DNA of 64,000 nucleotides, taken from positions 15,388,734 to 15,452,733 of the forward strand of contig NC_134651.1 in assembly GCF_030463565.1 (NCBI RefSeq), written 5' to 3'. Both the position numbers and the translations under genes were made by a program. The stretch comes from Pelecanus crispus. Its lineage: Eukaryota > Chordata > Aves > Pelecaniformes > Pelecanidae. This document shows, in pieces, positions 1 to 11,450 of this stretch (positions within the stretch are counted from its first letter, which is position 1; each line of letters begins with the position of its first letter). Under the pieces are notes generated by a model. The model was not told the origin of the DNA. It did not search any database and was given only the letters and a program-made list of their open reading frames with translations.

Positions 1-2773
1 GCAATTATATAGGTACTAAATTCCTCATCATCAAGTCCCAGATCCCTGAAATATCTCTAGAACATGTGAAGTTCACATCCGGACTATCTCCACGTGCCAT
101 TTCTGATGAGCACAGGTCTTTCTGGATTTCCGGTTTACAGGATGAAGCTAACACTTCTATTCCAGATGGTGCCACAGCATCCAAATCCCCACCCCTGTCC
201 TACACTTTGAACCTCACAGTAAAGGGGATCAGGAGCAGAGTGCAGAATGCGTTTGAAGCATTTTCAGATAGAAAGTAACCAATTTTTTTTTACCCTGGCT
301 TTCTACACCAAGGAAGAGGAGGTGGACATTCACAGTTTACATAAAGCTGACCACAGGACAGCTCTGTCAAAGTTGACACCTCACCCTGAAGCTTCAACGG
401 GATTCTAAGACTGAAGCATAAACTGAACCCCTTGTAGATGCTCTGCAGAGTCCTCAAATTTGTACGCTCCTTACAGAAACTACAGCAGAGTAGCCCGATT
501 CCAGATGCAGTACGCTTTGATACCTAGCAAACCAGTGTGATTTACAGTTAGAAATCCACACATGCAACTTTCTGACAGACATTAACTTAACTCCCATCTT
601 ACTTGCAAACATACCAACCACTGCAGAGTTTTTAAAAATGCCTTCATTTATCAAGACAGAACAAAAGAACTTAGGAAAAACCCAACTTAAACGCTATCAC
701 AACTTGCTGTATGAATATGCACTTTGGTTTCTCCTTGGCCATAGCACTCAGGAAAGGAAATTCACAAGCAACTACTTTATCTGAATGAAAGCAAAACAAT
801 CAAAAAGGTTTTGAAAAAAGACTGAAGCGCTGAACATTACCTTATTTCTATGGATTAAGGTGGCAATCATCCACAAGTTACTGTATTTTTACAGTCTTTC
901 AAGCTGATGTTACAGGTATCAAGCCCATTTTCATAGCTGTATTTAATAGATACACCACCACACTTTCAAAATTAAGAAATACTAACATAGCTAAAATCTA
1001 AATTAGCATCCAAGGAATGAGGATGTTCCCTGATGGAGAAAAGCGTAGATATAACACATACACTTCAGGAATCTAGCAAAGATGGCAGGATACAGTGAAA
1101 CATCGAGCAGACGATTCACCACAAAATACTGCCCCATAGAACTTAGCAAATTCAGCTGCCTAGGTATAGCTCAATGTCCACAATATCAAAAATTACAGTC
1201 GCCAAGGCAAATGAGCTTTACAAAAGGTGAACTACTTCAATTTAGCAATAAGGTAACAGAAAGCATTTTCTCAGGATGCACACCAAAATATTCTCAATTT
1301 GATACAGCTTCTGTTGACAGTAGCTAATCAACCAGCACAATTACTGTCTGACTACAGTCTGTGTAAGTTCTCCTACTGCACCCATCAATGTTACATATGA
1401 CAAGTGTTACCTGACTTCAGCTGGACAGACAGTTATGTCATTTAATATACTATTGCTTCTCAGACATTTATGACATAGGAAGGTAACAGTAAGCAGAAGA
1501 AACTGAGGCACTCTATGTTTGTTCCACATGCAAGATGCAGACTTCGCAAGTTCAAAATACTCTGCGCTGAAACCTGAGCAAAACACTCCTGTGATCCATT
1601 CCACCAATGGAGTTATGTGGACCAGCAATCTCCAGCAAAGAGACAGCAGCAATTTAACGCACCAGATAATCACTACTGAAATGACCACAGGCTAAGAACT
1701 GGTGTTACAAATGCTACTAGCATATCAGTACCAGCTTGAGGCACTAAAGTCCTTCATAACACATGATCAGAATGCAATTATGCCAATAGTCTTGCTACTG
1801 ACAAAAGCTGTCTCTCTGGGGAAGGGATGTTGCTGGATAAAGGAAAGGATAGCACAGGGAAGGGCACTACGAGGACACCTACGTTTGCATGCTATAGAGT
1901 GAGGACTCTGCCAAGCTGTCAAAACCATCATTTATTTTTCACCGTGCTCTCTCCCTACAAAAGGCACATAATTTGTGTGGTGAAACGTTATGTGTGTTCC
2001 CAGATTTTTGCCTGTGTATTACTATAGTAAAGCTATTTCTGCTGGAAAAGACATGATCATACGAAAATGCAATTTATATTTCAAACAAAAAATAAAATTT
2101 GTAGACTAACTAACAAAACTTAGGAAGTCAGGAGCCCGAGTACACTTTCAAACAATGGAGACAGCACAACAGGGGTTTTCCAAGTGCTTCTGTTCACTAA
2201 AGACACATTACATCTGCCTCTGCTCCAGACACATGCCCTTCACCATGGGTTGACCTCACCCAAGCACTAGATAACTGCCACAGTAGTACAGTTGTACAGA
2301 ACAACAAATAGGCGGAAGCTGTGTTTCATCCATACACAGTTGGCATTTACAGCCTGGCAGTCCAAACTGGAGTCAAAACCATTACTCCTCTTCACACCAC
2401 AGGTCTTTGATATCGCCAGTATTAAGGTTCAGTAGACTGCCTGTAGCAATAAGGCATGGCTATGATGCAGGAAAGTAATGTCAAGACCCACTCTTGAAAC
2501 ACTACTTAACTTTTTTGTGGTCCTCATCAAATGGACCAACTGAAGATATGGTTAATCCAAAGAATGCACTCTGCAAGACTGCACATTTGACAGCTCTTTT
2601 ATGTTCCTGTTTGAATGACCAGCTTGTCTGAAAAGAACTTTTTGCTGGCTTGTCAGATCTGGAGTACTGCTATAGTGACAGAAGCACCAGTTTTAGACAG
2701 TAGCACCCTCAGCCAAAGACTGCTCAAGCCAATGGAATAACCCTTCGAATTCAGTGGACTTTGGATCAAGCCT
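1..2773. other. AT-rich flank, probably 3' UTR and downstream sequence
   Basis: No convincing coding exon was found on either strand. If the two minus-strand exons at 2774-3552 are the end of a gene, its 3' UTR should run leftwards into this stretch. A minus-strand AATAAA lies near 1931 (TTTATT on the plus strand), about 840 bases beyond the stop codon. Several short open segments flanked by splice-like dinucleotides occur around 830-890 and 1410-1480, but none shows recognisable protein similarity. Confidence 0.4.
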
Positions 2774-3552
2774 TCACAACTTAGTGACAATGGCAGGTAT
2801 GTTAAGATTCCTCCACTCCTCTAAGATAAAAACAGTTCCTCTGTTTGAAAAAGAGAGGTAAGAAAAACTATCCCTCTGCTCAGAGAAAAAAATTCTCTAG
2901 CAATTCAACAGTAATAGGACTTTTCAGGAAGTTCATCTGTACCTAAAAGTTATACGGTTCAATAAATACTATTATGTCGTGAAGGTAAGGTCATGTAGGT
3001 AACGCAACATAAACACACCACACTGAAGGCCAACCTTATCTAAATGATTGAGCTTTCAGCTGCTGCTATCTACCACTGCATTAAACGTATCCTCCAGATG
3101 ATAAGCTCTTACTACTGTTGACATTAAATGCTGTGGCAGATCTGAAGGCCAGAGTTCACAAGGGTAACTGTTCTTTTCTTCATTGATTTGGAGACATGGT
3201 GTGACAGCAAAATGCATAGGATTAATTTAAATGTTTTCATACATTCCAGTTATCTTACAAATCAATCACTGAAACAGAAGGAATAGTTGGATCCTTTGTT
3301 TTGTCATGCAGTCTACTGCAGACAATCAAAAGCAATTATAAGAGTACACGAAAATAATGATAAATAAAATAGCATGGCTAGACTCGCACCTGGACTTTCC
3401 ACTTTGAAATCTGTCCATCCTCACTTAGGCTCCCTGTACTGGTGAATATACTCAAGTATGCGTCCTTCAAAAAAGCTCTTCAAAGCCAAAGGTGGACTTT
3501 CTAAGTATGGATCAGAAGCATTAGGATTACCATCTGAGTCTAAAATAGTAAT
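2774..3552 (-). CDS. Unidentified gene, last two coding exons (partial)
   Basis: Two minus-strand exons join in phase. The first spans 3552-3425. It has a CTTCAG acceptor (alternatively TTTTAG, starting at 3539), 42 open codons plus two bases, and a strong AA|GTGAGG donor. The second spans 2840-2774, after a long pyrimidine tract ending in CAG. The split codon becomes AAA (Lys), and 21 more codons end at TGA. The encoded tail is mixed polar and hydrophobic: a start like ITILDSDGNP, an acidic and proline-rich stretch, a helical-looking segment FFEGRILEYIHQYREP, and an end like EEWRNLNIPAIVTKL. I do not recognise the protein. It is not similar to what I recall of ATP13A3, the gene expected here by synteny. 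Upstream exons were not found with confidence; the CpG island at 9.6-10.4 kb is the natural promoter candidate. A chance pair of open segments cannot be excluded, but phase, splice signals and composition all agree. Confidence 0.5.
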
Positions 3553-6500
3553 CTGAAGCTACTAAAACTACTAAAATTATTGAAAATTCCTCACTGCTCT
3601 GCTACACTGAAGTTATACATGCACCTTGTCATCCTGCAGTACCTCCACCACGGAGGTTTAGAACACCTTGACAGCACAAGAAAACTTGCTCCATTTACAA
3701 GAGGCAGCATCCCAGAGAAGAGAGTAACATCCACAACACCGTATGTTTCCAAATCCATACAAGCACCATGATCTGGCCATTTGACCCTGTGGCAAGGTCT
3801 AAACTCACATGATATGACCAAGCAATGGACAAAAAGAATCCTGTGTTATTTCCTTCTCCTTGGCCCAAACTTGACACAAACTAAAACTACAATCCTATGA
3901 AATGAGATGAAAGGGCCATCAATGGAGAGTTTAGTCTATTCCCCAACCTAAATCAACTATACTAGTCTTTCTCAACACACGAACTTCTTCTTAATGGCCA
4001 CCAATAAAAGACTTCTTAAAGTACCATTTTTACTGTGAGAAAGTTAAAAGCTTAATTGGTGTTTTCCTTGATAAAACTTAATCCCATTTCCACCTGCCCA
4101 TCATGGTCACTGAAAATAGCATTTCCTTCTTACAAATGTTTTGAATACTTGAACTCTCTTACATTCCCCTTAACCTCCTCATCTCTTGTGAAAATAACTT
4201 GGATTTTCTTCCATCTTTATGAAGTTATTTCCTCGAACCCTGATCATTTGTATTTCTCTCTCTTCTTTCCAAGTGGTCCAAATTCTTCTTGAATTTTGGC
4301 ACCCAAAACAGATGCCATCCACACACTGAGAGTATACCAGCAGCAAATAAAGCCAACAGATTTAAACTTTACATCTCACAGACAATACTACCATTTAAAC
4401 ATCCCAGCAAGATATTTGCCTTTTCTGCAAACAGCATGATACTGACTCATGTTCAACTTGTGATCTAGTACACCCCCAGGTCCTTTTTCTACTACCTAAC
4501 CAGTTATTCCTCACTCTGCATTTGCACAGCTGATAATTCCTGCCTAAGTGCAGTACTCTGCCTTTGTGCCTACCAAATTTCATCCTATTTTTCAGGCCAT
4601 TCTGAACTCTTATCATGTCCTCCAACACATAGTCCCTGAGAATTTAATAAGCACATTTAATCATCCAGTTGACTGATGCTTCCATTAAAGGCAACTGTAC
4701 CCAGGACAGAACCCTTCAACATAACCTCTTATTTCAACACTGAATCAATAATTACTGTTCTCTGAATAGGACCATCTACCCAATTTTGCACGTTTCCTAG
4801 ACTGCTTTCCCTGTACCATGCCTCCATTTACTTATGAGGCCATTAAAATGTGGAAAACCTTATTAAATAAATGATCAATCAGGAGACAAGACCTCCACTG
4901 CTTCTGCCATAGCCACAAAGCCTCCTGCTTTGCAGTAAAAAGGTATTAGACTTTGGACACGATTAGTTTTCCCACAAATCAGTTCGCGCTGTTATTCTTC
5001 TCATCGTTACCTGCCAAGCACTTGAAAAGAAAATATTTGCTTATTAATCTCAACTGATGGAAAAAGATGAGATGAAGTGAACTGCCAGACTTCAACTCCT
5101 CTTCCTCAGCTCTCTTCCATTATAACTCTCTGAAGACTTGTCCTTTGCGAGTCTTCTAGTACTTCTGAGTATTTCTAGACAATATTTTTGCATTTTTTGA
5201 GCTGTTTTGAGAATCGTACAGCGAAGCTTATCAGGGCCAGCTGACACAGGAACGTCTAATGGAAGTACACTCCAGTGTAAAATACTACTTCATCACAAGT
5301 CCTTATTAAGATTAAGCACCTGCATGACACTATGTTAGAGAAGACAAGCAAAACAGGCACTGAGCACTTTAAATGTTCTGCAGCTTCTGTAGATACATAC
5401 GTTCTCCACTGAATCAAGAGAGACATTTTCGAATCTTCCTCCTGCTATTAATGTATTTCTACAGGAACCTTGCTAGCTTTTATGCCTCTTGCTAGCTGCA
5501 ATTCCATTTGCACTTTGGCCTTTCCAATATCTGCCTCTACTATTCTTTTATACATGTTCTTCATAATGTTACTTACTTTCACACTCTACATAATTTTTTT
5601 TTTCTTGCATCCAAAGTTAGTAAAAGCTCATAATATAAGGTCGTCTTACTACTTTCTCTATTTCTCAAAAGCCTTCCCATTTTGCTGTTCTGTCTCCTAC
5701 CCTTTACAAGGATCACGAGCTCTGATTTCATAGCTATCGCCATTTATCACCTTTCATTCTGAAATCCTCTAGCTAGAATAAAATCTAAAGGAGTTGCCAT
5801 TTTTGTTGCTGTATGTACCTTCTAAACTGAAAATGTCACCACCACATAACTTTGATAAAGGTCAAAAAAGAGAGAGAGTTAGGTATTTCTATTTTGAAGG
5901 ATGGCCTTTTGGTCTTAAATACCACATAAAATCTCAATCCAATGAACGTACTAATGGACTTGCTACCATTTCCAGTACCTGGTCCTCTTCCAAAGAGCTG
6001 CTTTAAGATGAACAATGCAATGCCACAATTCTAATAAACCAGAACCACAAAAAAGGGCTAAATTCTTTCAAAGGAAAAAATACACAATGAAAAAATGAAA
6101 ATACAGAATGAATGCAAAATGCAGCTAATTCTGGTAGGACTGATAGGATTACAAACACTACGATTGACACTGCATCACTTCAGAGCAAACAGCTAGACTC
6201 CACGGCCACAGAGACCCCTCCCCAATCCCAATGCGTGCACGGCACTCCGTACAGATGGTGCTAAGTTACGTATTTTAGAAAAGAAGCAGCAACATACAGC
6301 ACTTCAGATTTTTGTGTAGACCACATCCATAATTCCTCAAGAGTAACTGTGAATCACCCAACCTTTTTTATTTAAGTGTGCCTTTCAGCTACCAAAGATT
6401 AAAGTTTACAGTCTTATTTCAATCAGGAATAAAGGTGTCAGACTTGAAGCTGTAATACCACTACAGTTTACTACAAACTGAACTTTTGTTCTCTGCCAAG

Positions 6501-9500
6501 CAGATTATTTAACAAAGGAAGTAGCTTTTTTTATGAATGAAAACTATTTTTAGCTCATTGTATAACAGTGAAAGGGAAACACTTTAGCATTACTGTTATT
6601 TAAAATATTTTTTTTAATGTCTAATTGGGAAATTAGCATTTTTGGACTAGGATTTGTTTTGTACGAACTCTGCCATACTAAACATAACCAAATCCAAGCA
6701 GTAGTCAGAATTTTGGGGGGTTTTCGCCACCGAAAGAACACAAAACCTACTAATTTGTACAATACCGTGCCTACAGACCCAAAGCAGGCTCGGCCATACT
6801 AGATGCCATGCTGTGGAGACCGGTAATCCCTGCCTGAAAAAGCATACACTTACATACATACTCAGTTCTCTAATGCAAGTCTTTAGGCCGTTCAAAAGAG
6901 GAGTCTGAACGTACATACATTTTTACATTACACTGATACTGTTTGGGCATTGAGAAAATGAAATCTAAGGAAGCCCTTTTTTCTAATTTCCAAAACTCAG
7001 AGTTTTAGAAGAATTAGCTAAAGGACTTTGTCTCACAAGGTATTAAAGGAATGAAACCTCTTCCCTCCATGCCAGCTACCATCAGGTTCATACTAGACAG
7101 ACATTTAATAAGGAAAGTGTTAAAACAGTTGTCCCTGGCCTGCTGTTACAGATGCTTAAGCATACCACTCAAACGTTTTTTTAACACTAGAAGTAATAAT
7201 TGCAGACCTTGGACAAGCTAAGTCAAAGTAGTCCACTGCTGGTATTTGACAGAAATAAAGCAAACAGTATCTGAAGGTTGCCAGAAAAAGGACCAAGGGT
7301 GCAATGCTTAAGATGCTTGATGAAAACCTGGCCTTTCCATGTCAGCTCCCAGTTCTAGTACAGATTTTCTCTATGACCTGGGCAACCCACTTGGACCTGG
7401 CTTTAACAATAAAAAGGTATTTTATTCCCACAGAATAAATGGAATTTGTCTCCATACCACTAAAAATCTGTGTCTTGACTGTTTTATACTCCGCACAGAA
7501 GACAGCGAGGACACTACCCCCTCGAGGCAAATGAGAAATGTTGATCTGAGGGCTCCATGTCAATACATATTTTTTTAAAATTCCTTTTTTAAATAATTTA
7601 TTAGAACCACAGCAGAACAGCTTGTCTGATGCACTACGCCTGTCACATGGCACACTAGCAGAAGAGAACTGATTTCTCAATCATACTCAGCCATGACACA
7701 ACTTCCCTCCCCGCTAGGCAGCCCCCACACTCCCTCACCAGGCACTGCTTGCTGCCTGACCAGGAAGCTAGGACCTTTCATCCCTCTCTCTTCAGGTTAG
7801 GGATGAACTAGTGCCTGCCTGAGTCATCAAGACCTCCCTAGAGGAGCAAGGGATGAATGAAAAAGAAATACAGGAACAGACACTTGATTCTAGAAGACAA
7901 CTAACAAAAAAATTAAGGGGTGAGACCATAATGGGCTCAAAGTCCAGAGCACACTACTGGAAGTCACCCAGCAGAGCACCTAGAACAGCACCACTGCTCC
8001 TGGAAGGTATTCAGGAAGGCAGCAGCTGCTGTCCAGCGGCTCTGCTGGAGACAGTCTGCAGAATTGCTCGGATCCCTTTCACTGCTTTCTCCTTCTTGTG
8101 GCATGGACAGTCAGCTTTGGCCAAAACCAAAGTTAACAAGAAGATCTCTCTTCTGAAGCACTTTAAAAGCTGAGTACTTTGGAGCACATCACTTTTTCCT
8201 AGCTGACCTAGGCATTCACACTGGAATGCTCCATGCTGCCAGAAGCCGGTGTTCTTCCTCCTCACAGGCGACTACACCAACACAACATTTTTATTTCACC
8301 AAGCCGTCTTTAACAACACGCTTCTGAGAAGTCAGGAGAGTTAAGTCAGTAACAATAAATACATACATAGTATGTACATAGTACCTCTTCTTTAAACTTT
8401 GTAAAGTTGTATTTATAATTAACCAGCAAGAAAAAGCTTACAAAACTAGCAGTATATGGCCCTTACTTGTCACGCTACATACCAGGACAAATATTTCCTC
8501 AGTGTACCTGCAGTCAAGGTCTGTTGCTGTCACCAGTGACACTGCTACATGGACACTAAGTTTACAAGTGGGCCTGACTCATACCATAGAGTATATCTAA
8601 AAAACTCTAAAAAAAAGCTGTTTCTCCACAGGTACAGGAAAATCAATATTTTACAGGAGATAACACAGGGTTGTACAAAAGTCAGTTTTACTTTAATAAA
8701 AGGTAAAAGTAGCAACTCAGATATGATGGAACTGACGGCAGAAAGATATAGCTAACCTGTATGAAGAGCCAGTGTGTGGACAAATCTCAGACACACAGTG
8801 GTTGAGTCACCTACAATTAAAAAGAAAAAATAGTCAGAGGAATGAATAGGCTAAATGAAACCTAATCGTAATTGCCCTAGCTAAGAAAATAGCATACAGT
8901 TCTAGCAAGTGTATACAGCAAAGAAAACACGTGAATGAATTCTAGAACTGGAACAAAATTCTCAGCAAGCTCAGATGAAGAGGAAGCAGTCAGTCGGTGC
9001 AGCTAGACAACTACCAGTGCTCATGTTAGAACAGTTTAGAGTTAACCACCTCCCATGGCTGGAGGCTACGCTATCTCAGCTCAGGGAGACAACAGCTTCT
9101 CAAACGGCTCCAAAAGCCTCCTCCAACCGCAGCACCTGCAGGGATACACGGACCCCGGCAGGCAAGCCAGAGCACTAGTGGCAGCAGCAAGCTTTCACAG
9201 CCAACACTGCAGATACTCCGGTTCTTCCTCTTCACCTTAAGCATCAGTGCAGTTTCTAAAACTGCCTCGTCAATTCTGTTTCAGTTCTCAGGTGTTTAAT
9301 TCACCTAGTAGTTGTTTATCCCTGAACAAGCACAAACAGGCCCCCTCTTCGGGATGAGGCAGCGGTTGTCAGAGGCGCCTGCAGTGCGAGATCACCATCT
9401 CCACGGCTCAGCTGATAGGAAAGCACTCTACAGCCTTCGCCAACAGCAGCGTAACGCACCGCCTCATCTGCTGAAAACATGGATGAGATGCACCGAGCCC

Positions 9501-9560
9501 TCTCCTTGCACTTTGCCGGGGAAGTTTCTCTTTGGTACAGGATCACCATTTCCCGCCCAC
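3553..9560. other. Probable intronic sequence of a minus-strand gene
   Basis: AT-rich sequence with no clear coding exon. It contains an antisense CR1-like relic (about 4.38-5.25 kb) and several purine-rich stretches that act as good minus-strand acceptors. Two exon-like blocks with strong splice signals are 8810-8757 (long T-rich tract ending TTGTAG, donor ACAG|GTTAGC) and 7837-7739 (CCTCTAG acceptor, CTG|GTGAGG donor). The second has stops in all three frames, so it could only be untranslated. A 1-base-start open segment at about 3790-3677 was also seen but could not be joined confidently to the next exon. Confidence 0.4.
4380..5250 (-). repeat. Degraded CR1-type LINE fragment (antisense)
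   Basis: The plus strand resembles the reverse complement of the CR1 reverse-transcriptase region common in sauropsid genomes. It shows degraded versions of antisense phrases such as ACCCAGGACAGA followed by a cytosine-rich word, an antisense form of the conserved 'SKAFDTV' region near 4845-4870, and the downstream ACAAATC...GCTG...ATTC block near 4975-5000. It is heavily mutated, with no open frame. The assignment rests on remembered consensus, so the boundaries are approximate. Confidence 0.4.
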
Positions 9561-9639
9561 CCCGCCACTACAGAACAAGCTGACGTGTGCCCAAGCAGCG
9601 AAATGCTATTATGCACCGGTGTGTCGTAACCGGAGCCCG

Positions 9640-10420
9640 CAGGCACAGCCGAAAGCCGGGCGGAGCAGGCGGAAAAAGTGCAATCGGACTTCTGCCCGGG
9701 CTGCTGAAGATGCCGCCCGGGGCCGCGGCGGGGGCCGCCCGGCGCTGCTGGCGCGAAGCCGGGCAGCGGGAGGGGAGGGGAGGGGAGGGGAGAGGCGGGG
9801 GGCCGCCGGGCCGCTGGGAAGGCGCCGCACGTGTCCGGAGACCGGCGGCCGGGAGAGCCCGGGCAGCCGCGCACACGCTCCCGGCCAGACCCCCGCGCCC
9901 TCCCCGCCGGCGGGGCTGCCACAGCCGCGGGCCCGCTCCGAGCAGCGCGGGGGGGCGGCGGCGACTCACGGCAGCGGCCCCGCCACGACCTCCGCGCCCG
10001 AGCCGGGCCGCCCCGCGGGGGCCGCTGCGGGGGCAGAGGAGAGGCCGGCGCGGCCTGGCCGAGCCCGGGGCGACGGGGCTGCGGGCGGCGCCGGAGGCCC
10101 GGCGCGGCGCGGCGCGGCCCGCGGACCCTCCCTCACCTGCCGGGGCGCGCCGGGCCCGCCGCCCCGCGGCCCCACTCACCGGCGGCCCCTCAGCTGAGCC
10201 CCATGCCGGCGGGGCGGGCGCGGGTCCGGAGCGGCACCGGCTCTCCCCCGCCCCACCCCGCCCGCCCGGCGGCGCGCCCGCGGCTGCCTCGTGAGGCGCC
10301 ACCGAATCCAGCGCCAAGCGGCTCCACGCGCCGGCGGCGCTGGGGCGGGGGCAAGGAGGGGCGCGGAAGTGACGCCGCCGTAGACGCCCTCCGTGCCCCC
10401 GTCACGCGCCGGAAGAGCGG
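9640..10420 (-). promoter_or_regulatory. CpG-island promoter with minus-strand first exon(s)
   Basis: Extremely GC- and CpG-rich sequence between an AT-rich left flank and a G-rich minisatellite. Three good 5' splice sites face left on the minus strand: G|GTGAGT after 10180, CAG|GTGAGG after 10137, and C|GTGAGT after 9970. This suggests alternative untranslated first exons of a minus-strand gene. A tiny open frame ATG-GGG-CTC-AGC-TGA lies at 10204-10190, just inside the outermost exon, so that exon is probably 5' UTR. By conserved synteny the gene here should be ATP13A3, but no ATP13A3 coding exon is visible in the window; the unidentified gene ending at 2774 is the alternative owner. Confidence 0.6.
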
Positions 10421-10433
10421 GATGGCGGGGGGG

Positions 10434-11450
10434 CACGGTCATGGGGGGACACGGCTGGGGGGGTATGGGCATGGAGGGTATGGCCATGGGGGGGCACGGC
10501 TGGGGGGGTATGGGCATGGGGGGCATGGCTGGGGGGGGTGTGGCTATGGGGGACATGGCCGTGGGGGGTATGGGCATGGGGGGCACAGCTGGGGAGGTAT
10601 GGCTATGGGGGGATGTGGCCATGGGGGGGCACGGCTGGGGGGGTATGGGCATGGGGGGACACGGCTGGGGGGGTATGGGCATGGGGGGTATGGGCATGGG
10701 GGGACACGGCTGGGGGGGTATGGGCATGGAGGGTATGGCCATGGGGGGGCACGGCTGGGGGTGTATGGGCATGGGGGGCATGGCTGGGGGGGTGTGGCTA
10801 TGGGGGGGTATAGGCTGGGGGGGTATGGCCATGGAGGGTATAGCCATGGGGGGGCACGGCTGGGGGGGTATGGCTATGGGGGGATGTGGCCATGAGGGGG
10901 TATGGGCATGAGGGGGCACGGCTGGGGGGGGGTACGGCTATGGGGGACATGGCCGTGGGGGTCATGGGCATGGGGGGATACGGCTGGGGGCGTATGGGCA
11001 TGGGGGACATGGCCGTGGGGGGTATGGGCATGGGGGGACACGGCTGGGGGCGTATGGGCATGGGGGACATGGCCGTGGGGGGTATGGGCATGGGGGGACA
11101 CGGCTGGGGGCGTATGGGCATGGGGGACATGGCCGTGGGGGGTATGGGCATGGGGGGACACGGCTGGGGGGGTATGGCTATGGGGGGATGTGGCCATGGG
11201 GGGGCACGGCTGGGGGGGTATGGCTATGGGGGACATGGCTGTGGGGGGTATGGGCATGGGGGGGCACGGCTGGGGGGGTATGGCTATGGGGGGACATGGC
11301 TGGGGGGGCATGGCTGTGGGGGACAAGGCCATGGGGGGACAAGGCCGTGGGGGGGCACGGCCATGAGGGGGGGCATAGCTATGAGGGGGCATGGCCATGG
11401 GGGGGGCATGGCTGTACAGGGGTTTGGCTATGGGGGGGCATGGCCCTGGG
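10434..11450. repeat. G-rich minisatellite beside CpG island
   Basis: About 1 kb of tandem sequence built from short modules (GGGCATGGGG, GGCCATGGGG, ACGGCTGGGG and relatives, about 15 bases each) in varying order. Three exactly identical 60-base units occupy 10981-11160, so the array has higher-order homogenisation. All guanine runs are on the plus strand. The long Gly/Met/His-rich and Pro-rich frames across it arise because unit lengths are multiples of three; they are not genes. Confidence 0.93.

Noticed and set aside
5000-5065. Exon-like 43-base block with a strong acceptor and donor on the minus strand
   Set aside because: It lies inside the antisense CR1 relic, whose purine-rich plus strand creates splice-like signals by chance.
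9316-9549. Minus-strand 77-codon frame beside the CpG island
   Set aside because: Plausible codons, but no clear acceptor, no donor joining it to known exons and no recognisable similarity.
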